A DNA stretch of 45,324 bases from NCBI GenBank assembly GCA_000802045.1, contig JUEF01000055.1:1-45324 (forward strand), given 5' to 3'. The notes beneath the pieces are model-generated. The model worked only from the letters and a program-made list of their open reading frames with translations, was not told the DNA's origin and made no database searches. Source of the stretch: Peptococcaceae bacterium BICA1-8. GTDB lineage: Bacteria; Bacillota; Peptococcia; Peptococcales; BICA1-8. Below, piece by piece: positions 32,219-41,503 of the stretch. Made by a program: the position numbers and the translations under genes. The first letter of the stretch is position 1, and the number at the start of each line of letters is the position of its first letter.

Positions 32219-33124
32219 ATGAGGATACGTAAAGCAGTCATACCTGCAGCAGGCTTGGGTACTCGTTTCATACCAGCTACAAAGGCTCAGCCAAAGGAAA
32301 TGCTGCCAATTGTAGACAAGCCTACCATTCAATATATAATTGAAGAAGCTGTAAATTCAGGGATAGAAGCAATTTTGATAATAACTGGACGGAAAAAGAA
32401 ATCTATTCAAGATCATTTTGATAAATCTATAGAACTAGAGATAGAGTTGGAGAGTAAGGGAAAGTATGATCTATTAAAAGAAATAAGGCATATTTCGGAT
32501 ATGGCGAATATCCATTACATTTGCCAAAAAAAGCCTAATGGATTAGGTCATGCCATCTATTGCGCTAAAAGCTTTATTGGAAATGAACCTTTTGCTGTTT
32601 TATTAGGAGATGATATTGTCCATGCAGATAAGCCATGTTTAAAGCAAATGATTGAAGTTTATAATAAGTACAAAACGACTATATTAGGAGTACAACAGGT
32701 ACCGATAGAAAATGTCATTAAATATGGAATTATTGATTGTAAGCATATTGAAAATAGAGTGTATAAGGTAAATGGCATGGTAGAGAAGCCTGCTGTTCAG
32801 GATGCTCCTTCCAATGTAGCTATCTTGGGAAGATACATTATTAATCCAGCTATCTTTGATATTTTAGAACACACCAATCCTGGAAAGGGTGGAGAAATTC
32901 AGTTGACCGACGCCCTAAATGTTTTAGCCCATCAGGAAGAAATGTATGCATACAACTTTGAGGGAAAAAGATACGATGTAGGAGACAAGCAAGGTTTCTT
33001 AGAGGCTACTGTAGAATTTGCTTTAAGAAGAGATGATTTAAGAGTAGAGTTTCTAGAATATTTAACAAGGGTTGTTGGAAGAGAAACTAATAATGATTTG
33101 TCAAAAGAGGCAGCGGGAATGTAG
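32219..33124 (+). CDS. galU: UTP-glucose-1-phosphate uridylyltransferase
   Basis: Makes UDP-glucose from UTP and glucose-1-phosphate, the activated sugar for glucan synthesis. The 301 residues start with the nucleotide-binding motif PAAGLGTRFIPATKAQPKEM and the following LPIVDKPTIQYIIEEA. GLGHAIYCAK, LLGDDIV and VEKPA are also conserved. Length matches bacterial GalU. GGAAGGA lies eight bases before ATG 32219. It is the only plus-strand gene of the polysaccharide region and is convergent with galE, with 30 bases between the stops. It would feed the BcsA-like synthase. Confidence 0.96.
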   Translation: MRIRKAVIPAAGLGTRFIPATKAQPKEMLPIVDKPTIQYIIEEAVNSGIEAILIITGRKKKSIQDHFDKSIELEIELESKGKYDLLKEIRHISDMANIHYICQKKPNGLGHAIYCAKSFIGNEPFAVLLGDDIVHADKPCLKQMIEVYNKYKTTILGVQQVPIENVIKYGIIDCKHIENRVYKVNGMVEKPAVQDAPSNVAILGRYIINPAIFDILEHTNPGKGGEIQLTDALNVLAHQEEMYAYNFEGKRYDVGDKQGFLEATVEFALRRDDLRVEFLEYLTRVVGRETNNDLSKEAAGM

Positions 33125-33154
33125 ATAAACCTCTATTACCATCTTATTCTTCTT

Positions 33155-34153
33155 TTATTTATTTTTTCGTCTCTGAAATCCCCACTTGTTTTTCCTATGC
33201 CATTCCCATGCAGTTTCAATAATGTCATCTAATTTAGTATAGTCCGGATACCAATTGAGATCTTTTTTCGCTCTATCTGCTGAAGCAATTAACATCGCTG
33301 GATCTCCTACTCGCCGTCCTTCTTCCCTTAATGGTACTTTTTGCCCTGTAACTCTCTCTACCGACTGGATAACTTCATGAATAGAAAATCCGTTGCCATT
33401 TCCCAAATTATATATTCCGCTATCGAGTTTATTTGATAAAGCTTCAAGTGCTAATATGTGGGCTTTACCTAAATCGTTTACATGAATGTAATCGCGAATA
33501 CAAGTTCCATCTGGGGTATTATAGTCAGTTCCAAAAATACTTAAATATTCTCTTTTCCCTAACAATGTTTCAAATATAATAGGAATTAAATGAGTTTCAG
33601 GATGATGATCTTCACCAATTAGTCCTGAAGGGTCTGCCCCGGATGCGTTAAAATATCTTAAAGATACATATTGCAAACCATAGGCTTTATGATAATCTTC
33701 CATGATGTTCTCAATCATTAATTTTGTTTTCCCATAAACATTAGTCGGATTTTTACAGCTTTCTTCAACTATTGGTAAACGCTCTGGCTCTCCATATACT
33801 GCTGCAGTTGATGAAAACACAATTTTTTTAATGTTATTTCTAATCATACTATCTAAAAGACTTAATGTACCTAAAACATTATTTCTGTAATACTTCTGAG
33901 GACAAACTATTGACTCACCAACTATAGAATAGGCAGCAAAATGAATCACATCTTCGATTTTGTATTTTTTTATTGTCTCATCTAATTTTATTTCATCCAG
34001 TATGCTTCCAACTACTAAAGTTGTATCAAAAACCGCTTCTTCATGCCCATCCTCAATACTATCGTATACAACAACTTCATACCCCTTTTCCCTCAATTGT
34101 TTAACAGTATGAGAGCCAATATAACCAGCTCCACCAGTTACTAAAATACTCAT
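33155..34153 (-). CDS. galE: UDP-glucose 4-epimerase
   Basis: Interconverts UDP-glucose and UDP-galactose (some members also the N-acetyl forms). A short-chain dehydrogenase-fold protein of 332 residues with the NAD motif TGGAGYIGSHT at the N-terminus, SSTAAVYG with the catalytic Ser/Thr, and YGKTK with the catalytic Tyr and Lys near residues 146-150. The ribosome site before ATG 34153 is modest (GGTGA). It is the last gene of the minus-strand polysaccharide operon, 49 bases after the GH26-like gene. Its presence suggests a galactose-containing glycan or precursor balancing. Confidence 0.95.
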   Translation of the reverse strand: MSILVTGGAGYIGSHTVKQLREKGYEVVVYDSIEDGHEEAVFDTTLVVGSILDEIKLDETIKKYKIEDVIHFAAYSIVGESIVCPQKYYRNNVLGTLSLLDSMIRNNIKKIVFSSTAAVYGEPERLPIVEESCKNPTNVYGKTKLMIENIMEDYHKAYGLQYVSLRYFNASGADPSGLIGEDHHPETHLIPIIFETLLGKREYLSIFGTDYNTPDGTCIRDYIHVNDLGKAHILALEALSNKLDSGIYNLGNGNGFSIHEVIQSVERVTGQKVPLREEGRRVGDPAMLIASADRAKKDLNWYPDYTKLDDIIETAWEWHRKNKWGFQRRKNK

Positions 34154-34202
34154 ATTAATTCACCATTTCTCTTTAATATTGTCAAGGTGGGATTTATTAC
34201 GA

Positions 34203-35339
34203 TTACTTGCATAGAGCAGGTAACTCGTCTTTTGTAATAACATACTCGTGCTGGTAAACCTTTTTTAACATCTGTGTTTCAGTGTATTCCTCCGAATAGG
34301 TTTTCTGATCCTTTTCAAGAACTAATTCATTAGACCAGGTACAGTACCAGAGCCAGTTCGCCCCTGTTTCCTTTAAAAGATCAGGATCTGGAATTGCACC
34401 ATTTTCTGTCAACGCTACCATTTTATTTGTGCCAGCATATCCTTCTGCTATTTTAAATTCTTCTGTCCAAGGCGAATAATCCCGTTTGGGTCCATAGATA
34501 TCTATTCCCACAATGTCCACCACATCATCCCCTGGATACCAATCTGGGTGTTCTCCATTCCATACCCAGATTAAATTATTTAATTGATGGTGCTTTGTAA
34601 GCCTATCAAACATTATTCTCCACAGCTTTTTATAGTGCTCAGGTCCTTGACTTCCCCACCAGAACCAGCCGCCAGATGCTTCATGCAAGGGTCTCCAAAG
34701 TACAGGAGCTCCTTCTGCCTGAAGCTTTTTTAATTCTTCAGCAATAGCATCAATATCCCGGATTAGCAGCCGATATTCTTCAGATTCCATATTATTAATC
34801 CCATTTACAAAATTAAAGTTAGTTGCCTCAGTATAAAAACCTCGCCACCATTGCTTATTAGGTTTTTTGTCAATGAGACCCATGGGCGCATTCCAATGCC
34901 AGCAGAAGAGCACAACTCCTCCTTCACTCCACCATTGAATAGCTATTTCTGTGTCCACACCTTGGGTTCCACGTTCTACTCTAGAAGGTGAATAATCCAT
35001 AAAATCTAATCCAAGTATGGCCGGTTCCTTTCCCGTGATTTGATAAATTGCTTCGACCTCCGATAAACTCTGATATACCTGCTGACCTGAAAGAACCTTC
35101 TTCCCATAAATATCTGCTAGATACTCCATCAGTTTTATTTTATTAGTATGAGTATTTAGTGGAATTTCTTCTTTGACCACTTTTGTAGTATGAGTATTTG
35201 GCGGGATTTCTTCTTTCACAATTTTTTCAATTTGATTGTCGGGGAGGGGTAAATTTGTCGTTTGTTGGTGATTATTAAGGAAAAGGCCATTATTTAAAAG
35301 CATCATTGATAATAAACCAGATAAGACAATCCTTATCAC
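34203..35339 (-). CDS. GH26-like secreted beta-glycanase
   Basis: A 378-residue exported hydrolase resembling family GH26 (mannanases, also licheninases). GTG 35339 is preferred: GGAGGAG lies six bases before it, and the ATG six codons upstream contains that site. A signal peptide (about 1-22) leads to a linker with a 14-residue tandem duplication (KEEIPxNTHT), then the catalytic domain. Key motifs are WHWNAP, WRPLHEASGGWFWWG with the probable acid/base Glu, WVWNGEHPDWYPG, and MVALTENGAIP with the probable nucleophile Glu. In an exopolysaccharide operon it may trim, release or degrade the polymer. If it cuts the operon product, the product could be a mannan-containing or mixed-linkage glucan. 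Confidence 0.85.
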   Translation of the reverse strand: MIRIVLSGLLSMMLLNNGLFLNNHQQTTNLPLPDNQIEKIVKEEIPPNTHTTKVVKEEIPLNTHTNKIKLMEYLADIYGKKVLSGQQVYQSLSEVEAIYQITGKEPAILGLDFMDYSPSRVERGTQGVDTEIAIQWWSEGGVVLFCWHWNAPMGLIDKKPNKQWWRGFYTEATNFNFVNGINNMESEEYRLLIRDIDAIAEELKKLQAEGAPVLWRPLHEASGGWFWWGSQGPEHYKKLWRIMFDRLTKHHQLNNLIWVWNGEHPDWYPGDDVVDIVGIDIYGPKRDYSPWTEEFKIAEGYAGTNKMVALTENGAIPDPDLLKETGANWLWYCTWSNELVLEKDQKTYSEEYTETQMLKKVYQHEYVITKDELPALCK

Positions 35340-35367
35340 AACAATCTCCTCCTCCATAAAACAACAA

Positions 35368-36450
35368 TTAATAAGCTAGCAATGAAAATAATTGATCAAA
35401 GGAAAAAGCAGAAAGATTATTTAGATCGATAAATCCACCATAATACTCATTAGTCTCCATATTTTGCATATTTTTCAGACTTTTGCCTGCTAGATAATAA
35501 AGTTCCTTATCATTATTAAGCTTTGCAATTCGGGCAGCAATGGCATATATGGCGGGAGATTCCACTGAGCTAAGTGGTTTTCCTTCTATAGAATAGCTAC
35601 CATATAAGCCCTGTTGCTTGAGTTGTTTTTTTAGCCAGGCAAAGGATTGGGTGTCTTTTATACCTACTTCAGAAAGATGCATCATAATCATCAAGTTTTC
35701 AACAGTGGGGAATCCACCTTCTTCCGAAAACCATTTATCTTGAAAGAAGGGTAAACCCTTAACCTGATTGTTTAAGATAATTTCTATGTTTATAGCTGCC
35801 AGCTTATCCCATTTCTTGTCAAACTGTCCCATCAACTGCATAGCTTCAAAATCATAGTAAACAAAAGGGGCTTTAGAACTATTCACTGAATCATAAGCCT
35901 TAAGACTGTCTTCTGTCACACAGTGCAAAAGTAATTGGGTTGAAAGCTCTTTGGCGAAACTTTTATAATCATTTCTTCCCCATTTTTCAGCCGCCATCAT
36001 TAGGGCCTTGGCGATCCTCAAATCATCAATTGTAGCATTTACCGTCTCTTGGTTCATTCCATGGCGGATACGCCACTTTATAAGTTTATTGTTATTCATA
36101 AAATGATCCTTTAATATATTAAACTGTGTATCGAAATTTCCCAGCTCATCTCCTTTAAGGTAGTGAAGCATTAAAAGTCCTACGGATTCAGACAAGATGT
36201 CCTCTCCTGAAGCCATTTCCCCTTGTTTAGACTCTATTAAATTGGTTCTAAAGAAACCATCGTTAATAAAATAACTACTAATAAAGCCCTCCAATGCCAG
36301 CTTCTCTTCATCATATCCGGGGAAGGCTGTATATGTTTTTTCTTTAAGTCCAAAAGATTCTTCTACAAAAAACAAATAATAAATTCCGATTCCCAGGATT
36401 AGCAAAAAGATGGTGACACTCATTTTTATAAAAAATAAACTTCTGCCCAT
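35368..36450 (-). CDS. GH8-like membrane-anchored glycoside hydrolase (BcsZ-like)
   Basis: A 360-residue protein with an N-terminal membrane anchor (about 8-28) and an alpha-barrel domain similar to GH8 endoglucanases. Two GH8-like segments are visible: SESVGLLMLHYLKGDE, containing the likely acid Glu, and NATIDDLRIAKALMMAAEKW, corresponding to the conserved Asp region of the family. The rest is divergent, so activity is not certain. GGAGG precedes ATG 36450. Its place next to BcsB- and BcsA-like genes parallels BcsZ of cellulose operons, where an endoglucanase promotes proper polymer export or editing. It could instead act on another beta-glucan. Confidence 0.7.
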   Translation of the reverse strand: MGRSLFFIKMSVTIFLLILGIGIYYLFFVEESFGLKEKTYTAFPGYDEEKLALEGFISSYFINDGFFRTNLIESKQGEMASGEDILSESVGLLMLHYLKGDELGNFDTQFNILKDHFMNNNKLIKWRIRHGMNQETVNATIDDLRIAKALMMAAEKWGRNDYKSFAKELSTQLLLHCVTEDSLKAYDSVNSSKAPFVYYDFEAMQLMGQFDKKWDKLAAINIEIILNNQVKGLPFFQDKWFSEEGGFPTVENLMIMMHLSEVGIKDTQSFAWLKKQLKQQGLYGSYSIEGKPLSSVESPAIYAIAARIAKLNNDKELYYLAGKSLKNMQNMETNEYYGGFIDLNNLSAFSFDQLFSLLAY

Positions 36451-36483
36451 GACAAGCCTCCATCTTCAGGATTGATCTGGAGA

Positions 36484-38928
36484 TTATCTTTTTTTCTTTC
36501 TATTCTTATATATGTAAAATCCTAGGCTAATAATCAAAAATAATAGCAGTAACCCAGAGAAAATAAAATAATCCCGCATACTCTGAGTGCTGTATTGTGT
36601 TGTATTAATTATCGGCCTTTCATCTTCGTCCTTTTGAAATCTAAAGGTCAGCAAATCACCATCTCTGCTGATAATTGCTGCATCGCCTGATAAAATTCCC
36701 CTTTTATTATCTTCCAAAAAGTCTATAGCTTTAATTATTGATTCTTTATCTAGGGATGTAATTGTTAATAACCCCTTCTGGTCATTATAAGAAGAGTTCT
36801 TTAACTCAAAAAATGTGGCAGTAGTTGAAGTTTCAGGTAATAGTTCAATTTTTTCGTTTGACATGACAGCACTGAATTGGCTATTGTATTGGAACCACAG
36901 ATCTTTATTAATGCTTTTTATAGCACTATTTTCTCCTGGCGTCCCAAAGATAATCAGATTGTTTTCATAGTTTTTTTCATTAAGCATAGTTCCTTTTATA
37001 ACGTCGATAATCCCTACATTGTTTTTAACTCCAATTCCTGTTAACTCTGCAAATTTACCAGCAATCCTAAAATCTTCCCTGGTAGGATTATCAGGAATTA
37101 CGATTGTCGTTGTATCCACATCATCATTCCTTGAAAATGGAAATGGCAGGTTATCTAGCAACATAAGTCTTCTTTCTTGTCTTGGGAAAAAGTAACCGGA
37201 GTCCCCGTTGATATATGCCCATGGAACACTTGCTAAGTATCGTTCACAATCGATAATACCACTTGGTATAAGTTCGAATACTATCCGAACATCATAATAA
37301 TAATTTCGCCTTAAGGCATCGGGTATATAAAATGTCATGCTATCCAAATCTCGCTTATCCCGGTCTAGTTTCTGACTTCCTATGGGGATTCCGTTAACAT
37401 ATACTGAAACAATGGATTTTTCAAAGTCAAGGTTATCTGAATACCTTAGCTTCAAGTTGATATTTGACTCATTAGCTAACACTTCGTTGGAAGGTATCCT
37501 CAGACCAATATTAGCAACCTGTTGGTTGCTTCCCTTAACCTCAATACCATTTATCCCCAAGTCCTTCAGATAGATATAATCATCCATTCTTTGCACTTTT
37601 ATGGCTGTGTCTAAATCTGGTTCGAGCATTATGTAGCTACCTACCATTTGGGCTTTTAAATCACTGTTTTTAAGTGTCTTTACAGCTTCTATCAATCTAT
37701 CACCATTATCAGAGACAATCATAAATACAGGTCTTTGTCCATTTTCCAATGTGGATTTATAAATATTAGCATTATCATAATATAGATTTGCTTCATCCTT
37801 TATAATAGTTTTTAGCCCTTCCGGCACGCTTTTATAGTTTCCAACATAAATGAGACTATCAAAATTTGGTATTGACTGGTCACTAGTTGTCACTAATGTA
37901 GACGGTACTATATAACCAAAACTGTAGGATTTCATATGAGCAATCAAAGTTAAGGCGGCGGATATTTCTTTATCAGTATAATCATCCGGAATTACTACCC
38001 CTATACCCCTAGCTTCGTCAGCATACATACCGACAAAGTGCCTTGGAAATTCTGATATATTATTAGATGGAACCATTCTTTTATATGTTATTACATAATT
38101 AGTGTTTCCATCAATAATCACCCAGTTGGCAATATTTTTATCATCTTCACATGGGTCATCTGTTATTCTAGAATAAGCTTTGACTTTTAATTCATTATAG
38201 CCTTCTTTTATTACATCTATTGGTATATCAATTTCCCAGTTATTTAACAGTTCATCCTTTTCATTTTTAACTCTCATTGATTTAATAGGGAGATCATTCA
38301 TATAAACAGTAAAATATGAAATATCCCTTCTAATCAACTCATTAACCCGGCTGAACAGATTAAATTTAAAATCTTTTACTTCCATACCTTTGACCACATC
38401 AAAAAACCATTTACTTTCTCCTTTAATGCCTCTTAACTCTATATCATTTACTAGTCTGTAGGTATATTCCAGATTATCTTCAGGAGTTTTATTGATAGTT
38501 ATTTGCTTTTTTTCTTCAAGCACGCCAGCAATTGATGTTTCTGGTATTTCAGGCATATTTGGAGGTTCTTCTTGGGTTTGTGATACTGTTTCCTGAGTAG
38601 ATCTCATTTGTGTTAGATAGACAGCCTGCTGTCTACTGGTTAATTTTACAACATATGCACCTTTTTCATGCTGCCTTGCTATATTCACATCCTGCAATGC
38701 CTCATTTTTACTTGGATATATTCCATAAAACACACTATGTATTGAGGTACTTATTTTATATGCATCAATTCCCTTTTGCCCCAATTGTTTAATAAAAATG
38801 TCGGAAATCCCTTCATTTTTAAATACCCCCAACTGAATACCATATAGTTCAACATCAGCTTGTCCAGTGACCTGTACCATATTAAACACAAAAAATAGAA
38901 GTATCATAATCATCATCTTTTTTCTCAT
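36484..38928 (-). CDS. BcsB-like polysaccharide synthase subunit with SPOR domain
   Basis: An 814-residue membrane-anchored outside protein. A signal peptide (about 1-24) is followed by a SPOR-like domain (about 26-100; YGIQLGVFKNEG and VFYGIYPSKNEALQD), a linker, and a long BcsB-like region (about 155-770). That region has two repeats of carbohydrate-binding-like and flavodoxin-like units (for example VVIPDDYTDKE and IVIPDNPTREDF). A C-terminal membrane helix (about 785-808) is followed by a Lys/Arg tail. BcsB guides the chain leaving the BcsA channel. A SPOR domain, normally a binder of denuded peptidoglycan, is not part of classical BcsB and may target the machine to the septum. AGGAGGTGA overlaps the upstream stop, so it is coupled to the synthase gene. 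Confidence 0.83.
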   Translation of the reverse strand: MRKKMMIMILLFFVFNMVQVTGQADVELYGIQLGVFKNEGISDIFIKQLGQKGIDAYKISTSIHSVFYGIYPSKNEALQDVNIARQHEKGAYVVKLTSRQQAVYLTQMRSTQETVSQTQEEPPNMPEIPETSIAGVLEEKKQITINKTPEDNLEYTYRLVNDIELRGIKGESKWFFDVVKGMEVKDFKFNLFSRVNELIRRDISYFTVYMNDLPIKSMRVKNEKDELLNNWEIDIPIDVIKEGYNELKVKAYSRITDDPCEDDKNIANWVIIDGNTNYVITYKRMVPSNNISEFPRHFVGMYADEARGIGVVIPDDYTDKEISAALTLIAHMKSYSFGYIVPSTLVTTSDQSIPNFDSLIYVGNYKSVPEGLKTIIKDEANLYYDNANIYKSTLENGQRPVFMIVSDNGDRLIEAVKTLKNSDLKAQMVGSYIMLEPDLDTAIKVQRMDDYIYLKDLGINGIEVKGSNQQVANIGLRIPSNEVLANESNINLKLRYSDNLDFEKSIVSVYVNGIPIGSQKLDRDKRDLDSMTFYIPDALRRNYYYDVRIVFELIPSGIIDCERYLASVPWAYINGDSGYFFPRQERRLMLLDNLPFPFSRNDDVDTTTIVIPDNPTREDFRIAGKFAELTGIGVKNNVGIIDVIKGTMLNEKNYENNLIIFGTPGENSAIKSINKDLWFQYNSQFSAVMSNEKIELLPETSTTATFFELKNSSYNDQKGLLTITSLDKESIIKAIDFLEDNKRGILSGDAAIISRDGDLLTFRFQKDEDERPIINTTQYSTQSMRDYFIFSGLLLLFLIISLGFYIYKNRKKKR

Positions 38929-38942
38929 GTTTTGCTCACCTC

Positions 38943-40214
38943 CTAGAACCTTTCAGTTTTATACCATGTTATTTCTCTATCAAAGGTGAAATCCTTTGTA
39001 AAGCTGACTAAACCAATAACAGCAACAATTGACCACAATTTACAATAAGTAAAATACATTATAAAAGCAATTAGTGTATTAAACCAGTTAAGCTCGTCCT
39101 TTTCGGTACTCGCTGCAAGCAATACAGATAGAATGAAAAGAACGTAGGCCATAAACCATAGTAATAGACTATACCCCAAAATTGTGGTTTGGATAAACCC
39201 CCCAAAACCCAAAATGAAAATTAAATCAGAGATAATAGATGCTGCCAAAAAGAAAATATAAATACACAAAAAATACAGAAGATCAAACCTAATGGGTCCT
39301 GCATTTTTATCAAATAAATATTTAAAGTTTTTCAGTAATACATAATAATTTCCCTTCACCCAGCGCTCTCTTTGTTTCAACCAAACCGACAGTGTTTCTG
39401 GCTCTTGCTCCCATGTTGTAGAATAGGGGCAAAATCTTATATGATAACCCATCCTATATATCCTAAAGCTAATCTCAGTATCCTCAGTGATAGCACTTGT
39501 ATCCCAACCTCCAAGCTCATCCAGAATGCTTCTGCGAATAATAAAATTGGTGCCAGGGATTGTACACAGTTTAAATAACTGCCACCTGCCCGCCTGAGCC
39601 ATCCATTGAAAATAGATACCTTCAAGATTTATGAATCTTGTTAAAAGATTTCTGCTTTTGTTTCTACACCTAAACTTGCCAATTACCGCTCCTGCCTTTT
39701 CATCTTTTAATATTGAATTGACTAATTCTTTCAAGGCATCTTTTTCTGGCGTGTTATCAGCATCATATATTGCAATAAAAGAACCTTTACTTTGAGCCAG
39801 CCCTATATTTAAAGCATTTGACTTACCTCTACCACCAAAAATACTATCAGTATTAATGATTTTTAGAAGTCTACCAGGATTTTCTTCTCTAATTTGCCTA
39901 AGAATTTCTGCCGAATTGTCACTAGAGTTATCATTTATAACTATGATCTCATACTTGTTTTGGTCATAATCCAATTCTAAAATCGATTGCAAGGTTTTTG
40001 CTATGACTTTACCTTCATTATGTGCCGGGATTAATACAGATACAAAGGGCAAATCTCCCTCAGGCACAAATTTATAACTTCTTTTATTATGTTTTAAATA
40101 TGAAATAAATCCACTAGTTACAAGTACCTGATTTATAAGGACGACAAACCATATGGAAAACAATGAGCCTAGTAATAGATAATCATATGTATTTTGCAGC
40201 ATAGCATGACACAA
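38943..40214 (-). CDS. Processive GT2 glycosyltransferase, BcsA/PgaC-like, no PilZ domain
   Basis: The polymerising and exporting enzyme, 423 residues. An N-terminal membrane helix (about 12-36) is followed by the GT2 domain (about 57-285) with NDNSSD, IYDADNTP (DxD), SAITEDTEISFR (TED) and LKQRERWVKG (QxxRW), the full motif set of processive beta-synthases. Three to four C-terminal helices follow. It ends near WYKTERF without the PilZ domain that lets BcsA bind c-di-GMP. Start is uncertain: TTG 40214 has AAGGA six bases before it, while ATG 40202 has poorer spacing. The donor is probably UDP-glucose given galU, but UDP-GlcNAc or GDP-mannose cannot be excluded. Confidence 0.9.
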   Translation of the reverse strand: MCHAMLQNTYDYLLLGSLFSIWFVVLINQVLVTSGFISYLKHNKRSYKFVPEGDLPFVSVLIPAHNEGKVIAKTLQSILELDYDQNKYEIIVINDNSSDNSAEILRQIREENPGRLLKIINTDSIFGGRGKSNALNIGLAQSKGSFIAIYDADNTPEKDALKELVNSILKDEKAGAVIGKFRCRNKSRNLLTRFINLEGIYFQWMAQAGRWQLFKLCTIPGTNFIIRRSILDELGGWDTSAITEDTEISFRIYRMGYHIRFCPYSTTWEQEPETLSVWLKQRERWVKGNYYVLLKNFKYLFDKNAGPIRFDLLYFLCIYIFFLAASIISDLIFILGFGGFIQTTILGYSLLLWFMAYVLFILSVLLAASTEKDELNWFNTLIAFIMYFTYCKLWSIVAVIGLVSFTKDFTFDREITWYKTERF

Positions 40215-40216
40215 CC

Positions 40217-41503
40217 TTAATCCTTAAGAAATTTTTTTCTCACAAAATGTCTACCAGTTAATACTTGAATAATTAATATGCCTAAGAGAATAATGCCTAT
40301 CTTAATACCAACTTTTGTAAACCATGAAATATCATAACCTTCTACATGTTGCTCCTGTTCTAAATTCTCGCCTGTAATTTTTTTCATTTCTTCTTCTAGA
40401 AATCTCTCAAATTGTGACTTTTCTTCTAATTGTTCCGAAATATTATCAACTTTTGTATAATCAAAATTCTGTATTTTGCTTTGATAATCTTGTACTTCAA
40501 AATCTCTAATCGGGATGCGTTCAGTGTTTAACATCATTATTAGATTAAATAGTTTTTCTTTATCATCATTAATAGTGATATATATAGACTGTTGATTAGG
40601 AGAATAATTTTTTTCGCTATAACGAAAATAGTCAAAGTGATTTATATTGATTCCATTGATAATTATATAATTATTAAGTACTTGAGATGCTTTTTGAAGA
40701 TCTAGATTGGGGTCAATTTTTCTTTCCATTTCAGTTGTCAGGATAAAGGGTAAATTAAGCCCCTCAAATACTTTTATATTATTAAGCATTTTTTCTTGTG
40801 ACAATGTTATGCCAATAATTTCTAGACCCCGCTTTCGAAATTCTTCAACAGCCCTTTTAAACCCAACTCTTGCATCGGTATCATATCTGACATCTTTATT
40901 TTCCACTGAGTAATGGACAAATAATCTCCCCCCCATTTTGCTAACATATTTCAATACCCTCACGTAGGTATCAAAGGCCTCAAGCTGATAGTTATCGAAA
41001 ACCGGCATTACAGTTACAATAAAATCAATACCCCTATCATGTAACATCTCTGAAATGCCCATCAGTTTATTAAAATCAGAAAAGGGATAAACCTTATCAA
41101 TGGATAATATTAAGCCTGAATTATTTAGATTTTCTCCTGTGGAAATAAATTCATTGTCAAAAACCACAACTTCATAATTATTTAAGCTATCAAAAACCTG
41201 GTGATATCTCTTTTCAGAGTCGAAACTTGAAGCAGCAATAATGATGATAGAATCTTGTTCTATTTTTTCCGTATCAATCTTATCCGCTTGAAGTAACAAT
41301 ACATCTTGACCATCTGATTTTAACTCCATGTATTGTCGGAGAGTATCACTAGAATTTTCAGCATATTTGTATAGATGATCATAGATCAATACATATCTTG
41401 AAGAATTTTCTGATGCAAATGCACTAATGTTATTAAAAAAAAAGAAAAAAATCATATAAGTAATTATAAGTTTGAATATAGATTTTAAAATACATTTATA
41501 CAT
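40217..41503 (-). CDS. DUF2334 (polysaccharide deacetylase-like) membrane protein
   Basis: A 428-residue protein with a signal peptide (about 1-30), an outside domain similar to DUF2334, and a C-terminal membrane helix (about 398-420). DUF2334 belongs to the polysaccharide-deacetylase superfamily. The segment LSIDKVYPFSDFNKLMGIS, then GIDFIVTVMPVFD, matches its first strand motif, but where many members read a double Asp this one has Asp-Lys. Metal binding and activity are therefore doubtful. ATG 41503 overlaps the upstream stop by eight bases and has TTGGAG in front, so the genes are coupled. It may deacetylate or simply bind the growing polysaccharide. An earlier in-frame ATG at 41566 would overlap the previous gene by 71 bases. 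Confidence 0.72.
   Translation of the reverse strand: MYKCILKSIFKLIITYMIFFFFFNNISAFASENSSRYVLIYDHLYKYAENSSDTLRQYMELKSDGQDVLLLQADKIDTEKIEQDSIIIIAASSFDSEKRYHQVFDSLNNYEVVVFDNEFISTGENLNNSGLILSIDKVYPFSDFNKLMGISEMLHDRGIDFIVTVMPVFDNYQLEAFDTYVRVLKYVSKMGGRLFVHYSVENKDVRYDTDARVGFKRAVEEFRKRGLEIIGITLSQEKMLNNIKVFEGLNLPFILTTEMERKIDPNLDLQKASQVLNNYIIINGININHFDYFRYSEKNYSPNQQSIYITINDDKEKLFNLIMMLNTERIPIRDFEVQDYQSKIQNFDYTKVDNISEQLEEKSQFERFLEEEMKKITGENLEQEQHVEGYDISWFTKVGIKIGIILLGILIIQVLTGRHFVRKKFLKD

Noticed and set aside
38943..40214. PilZ domain at the C-terminus of the BcsA-like synthase
   Set aside because: The protein ends shortly after its last membrane helix; there is no room and no RxxxR/DxSxxG motifs.
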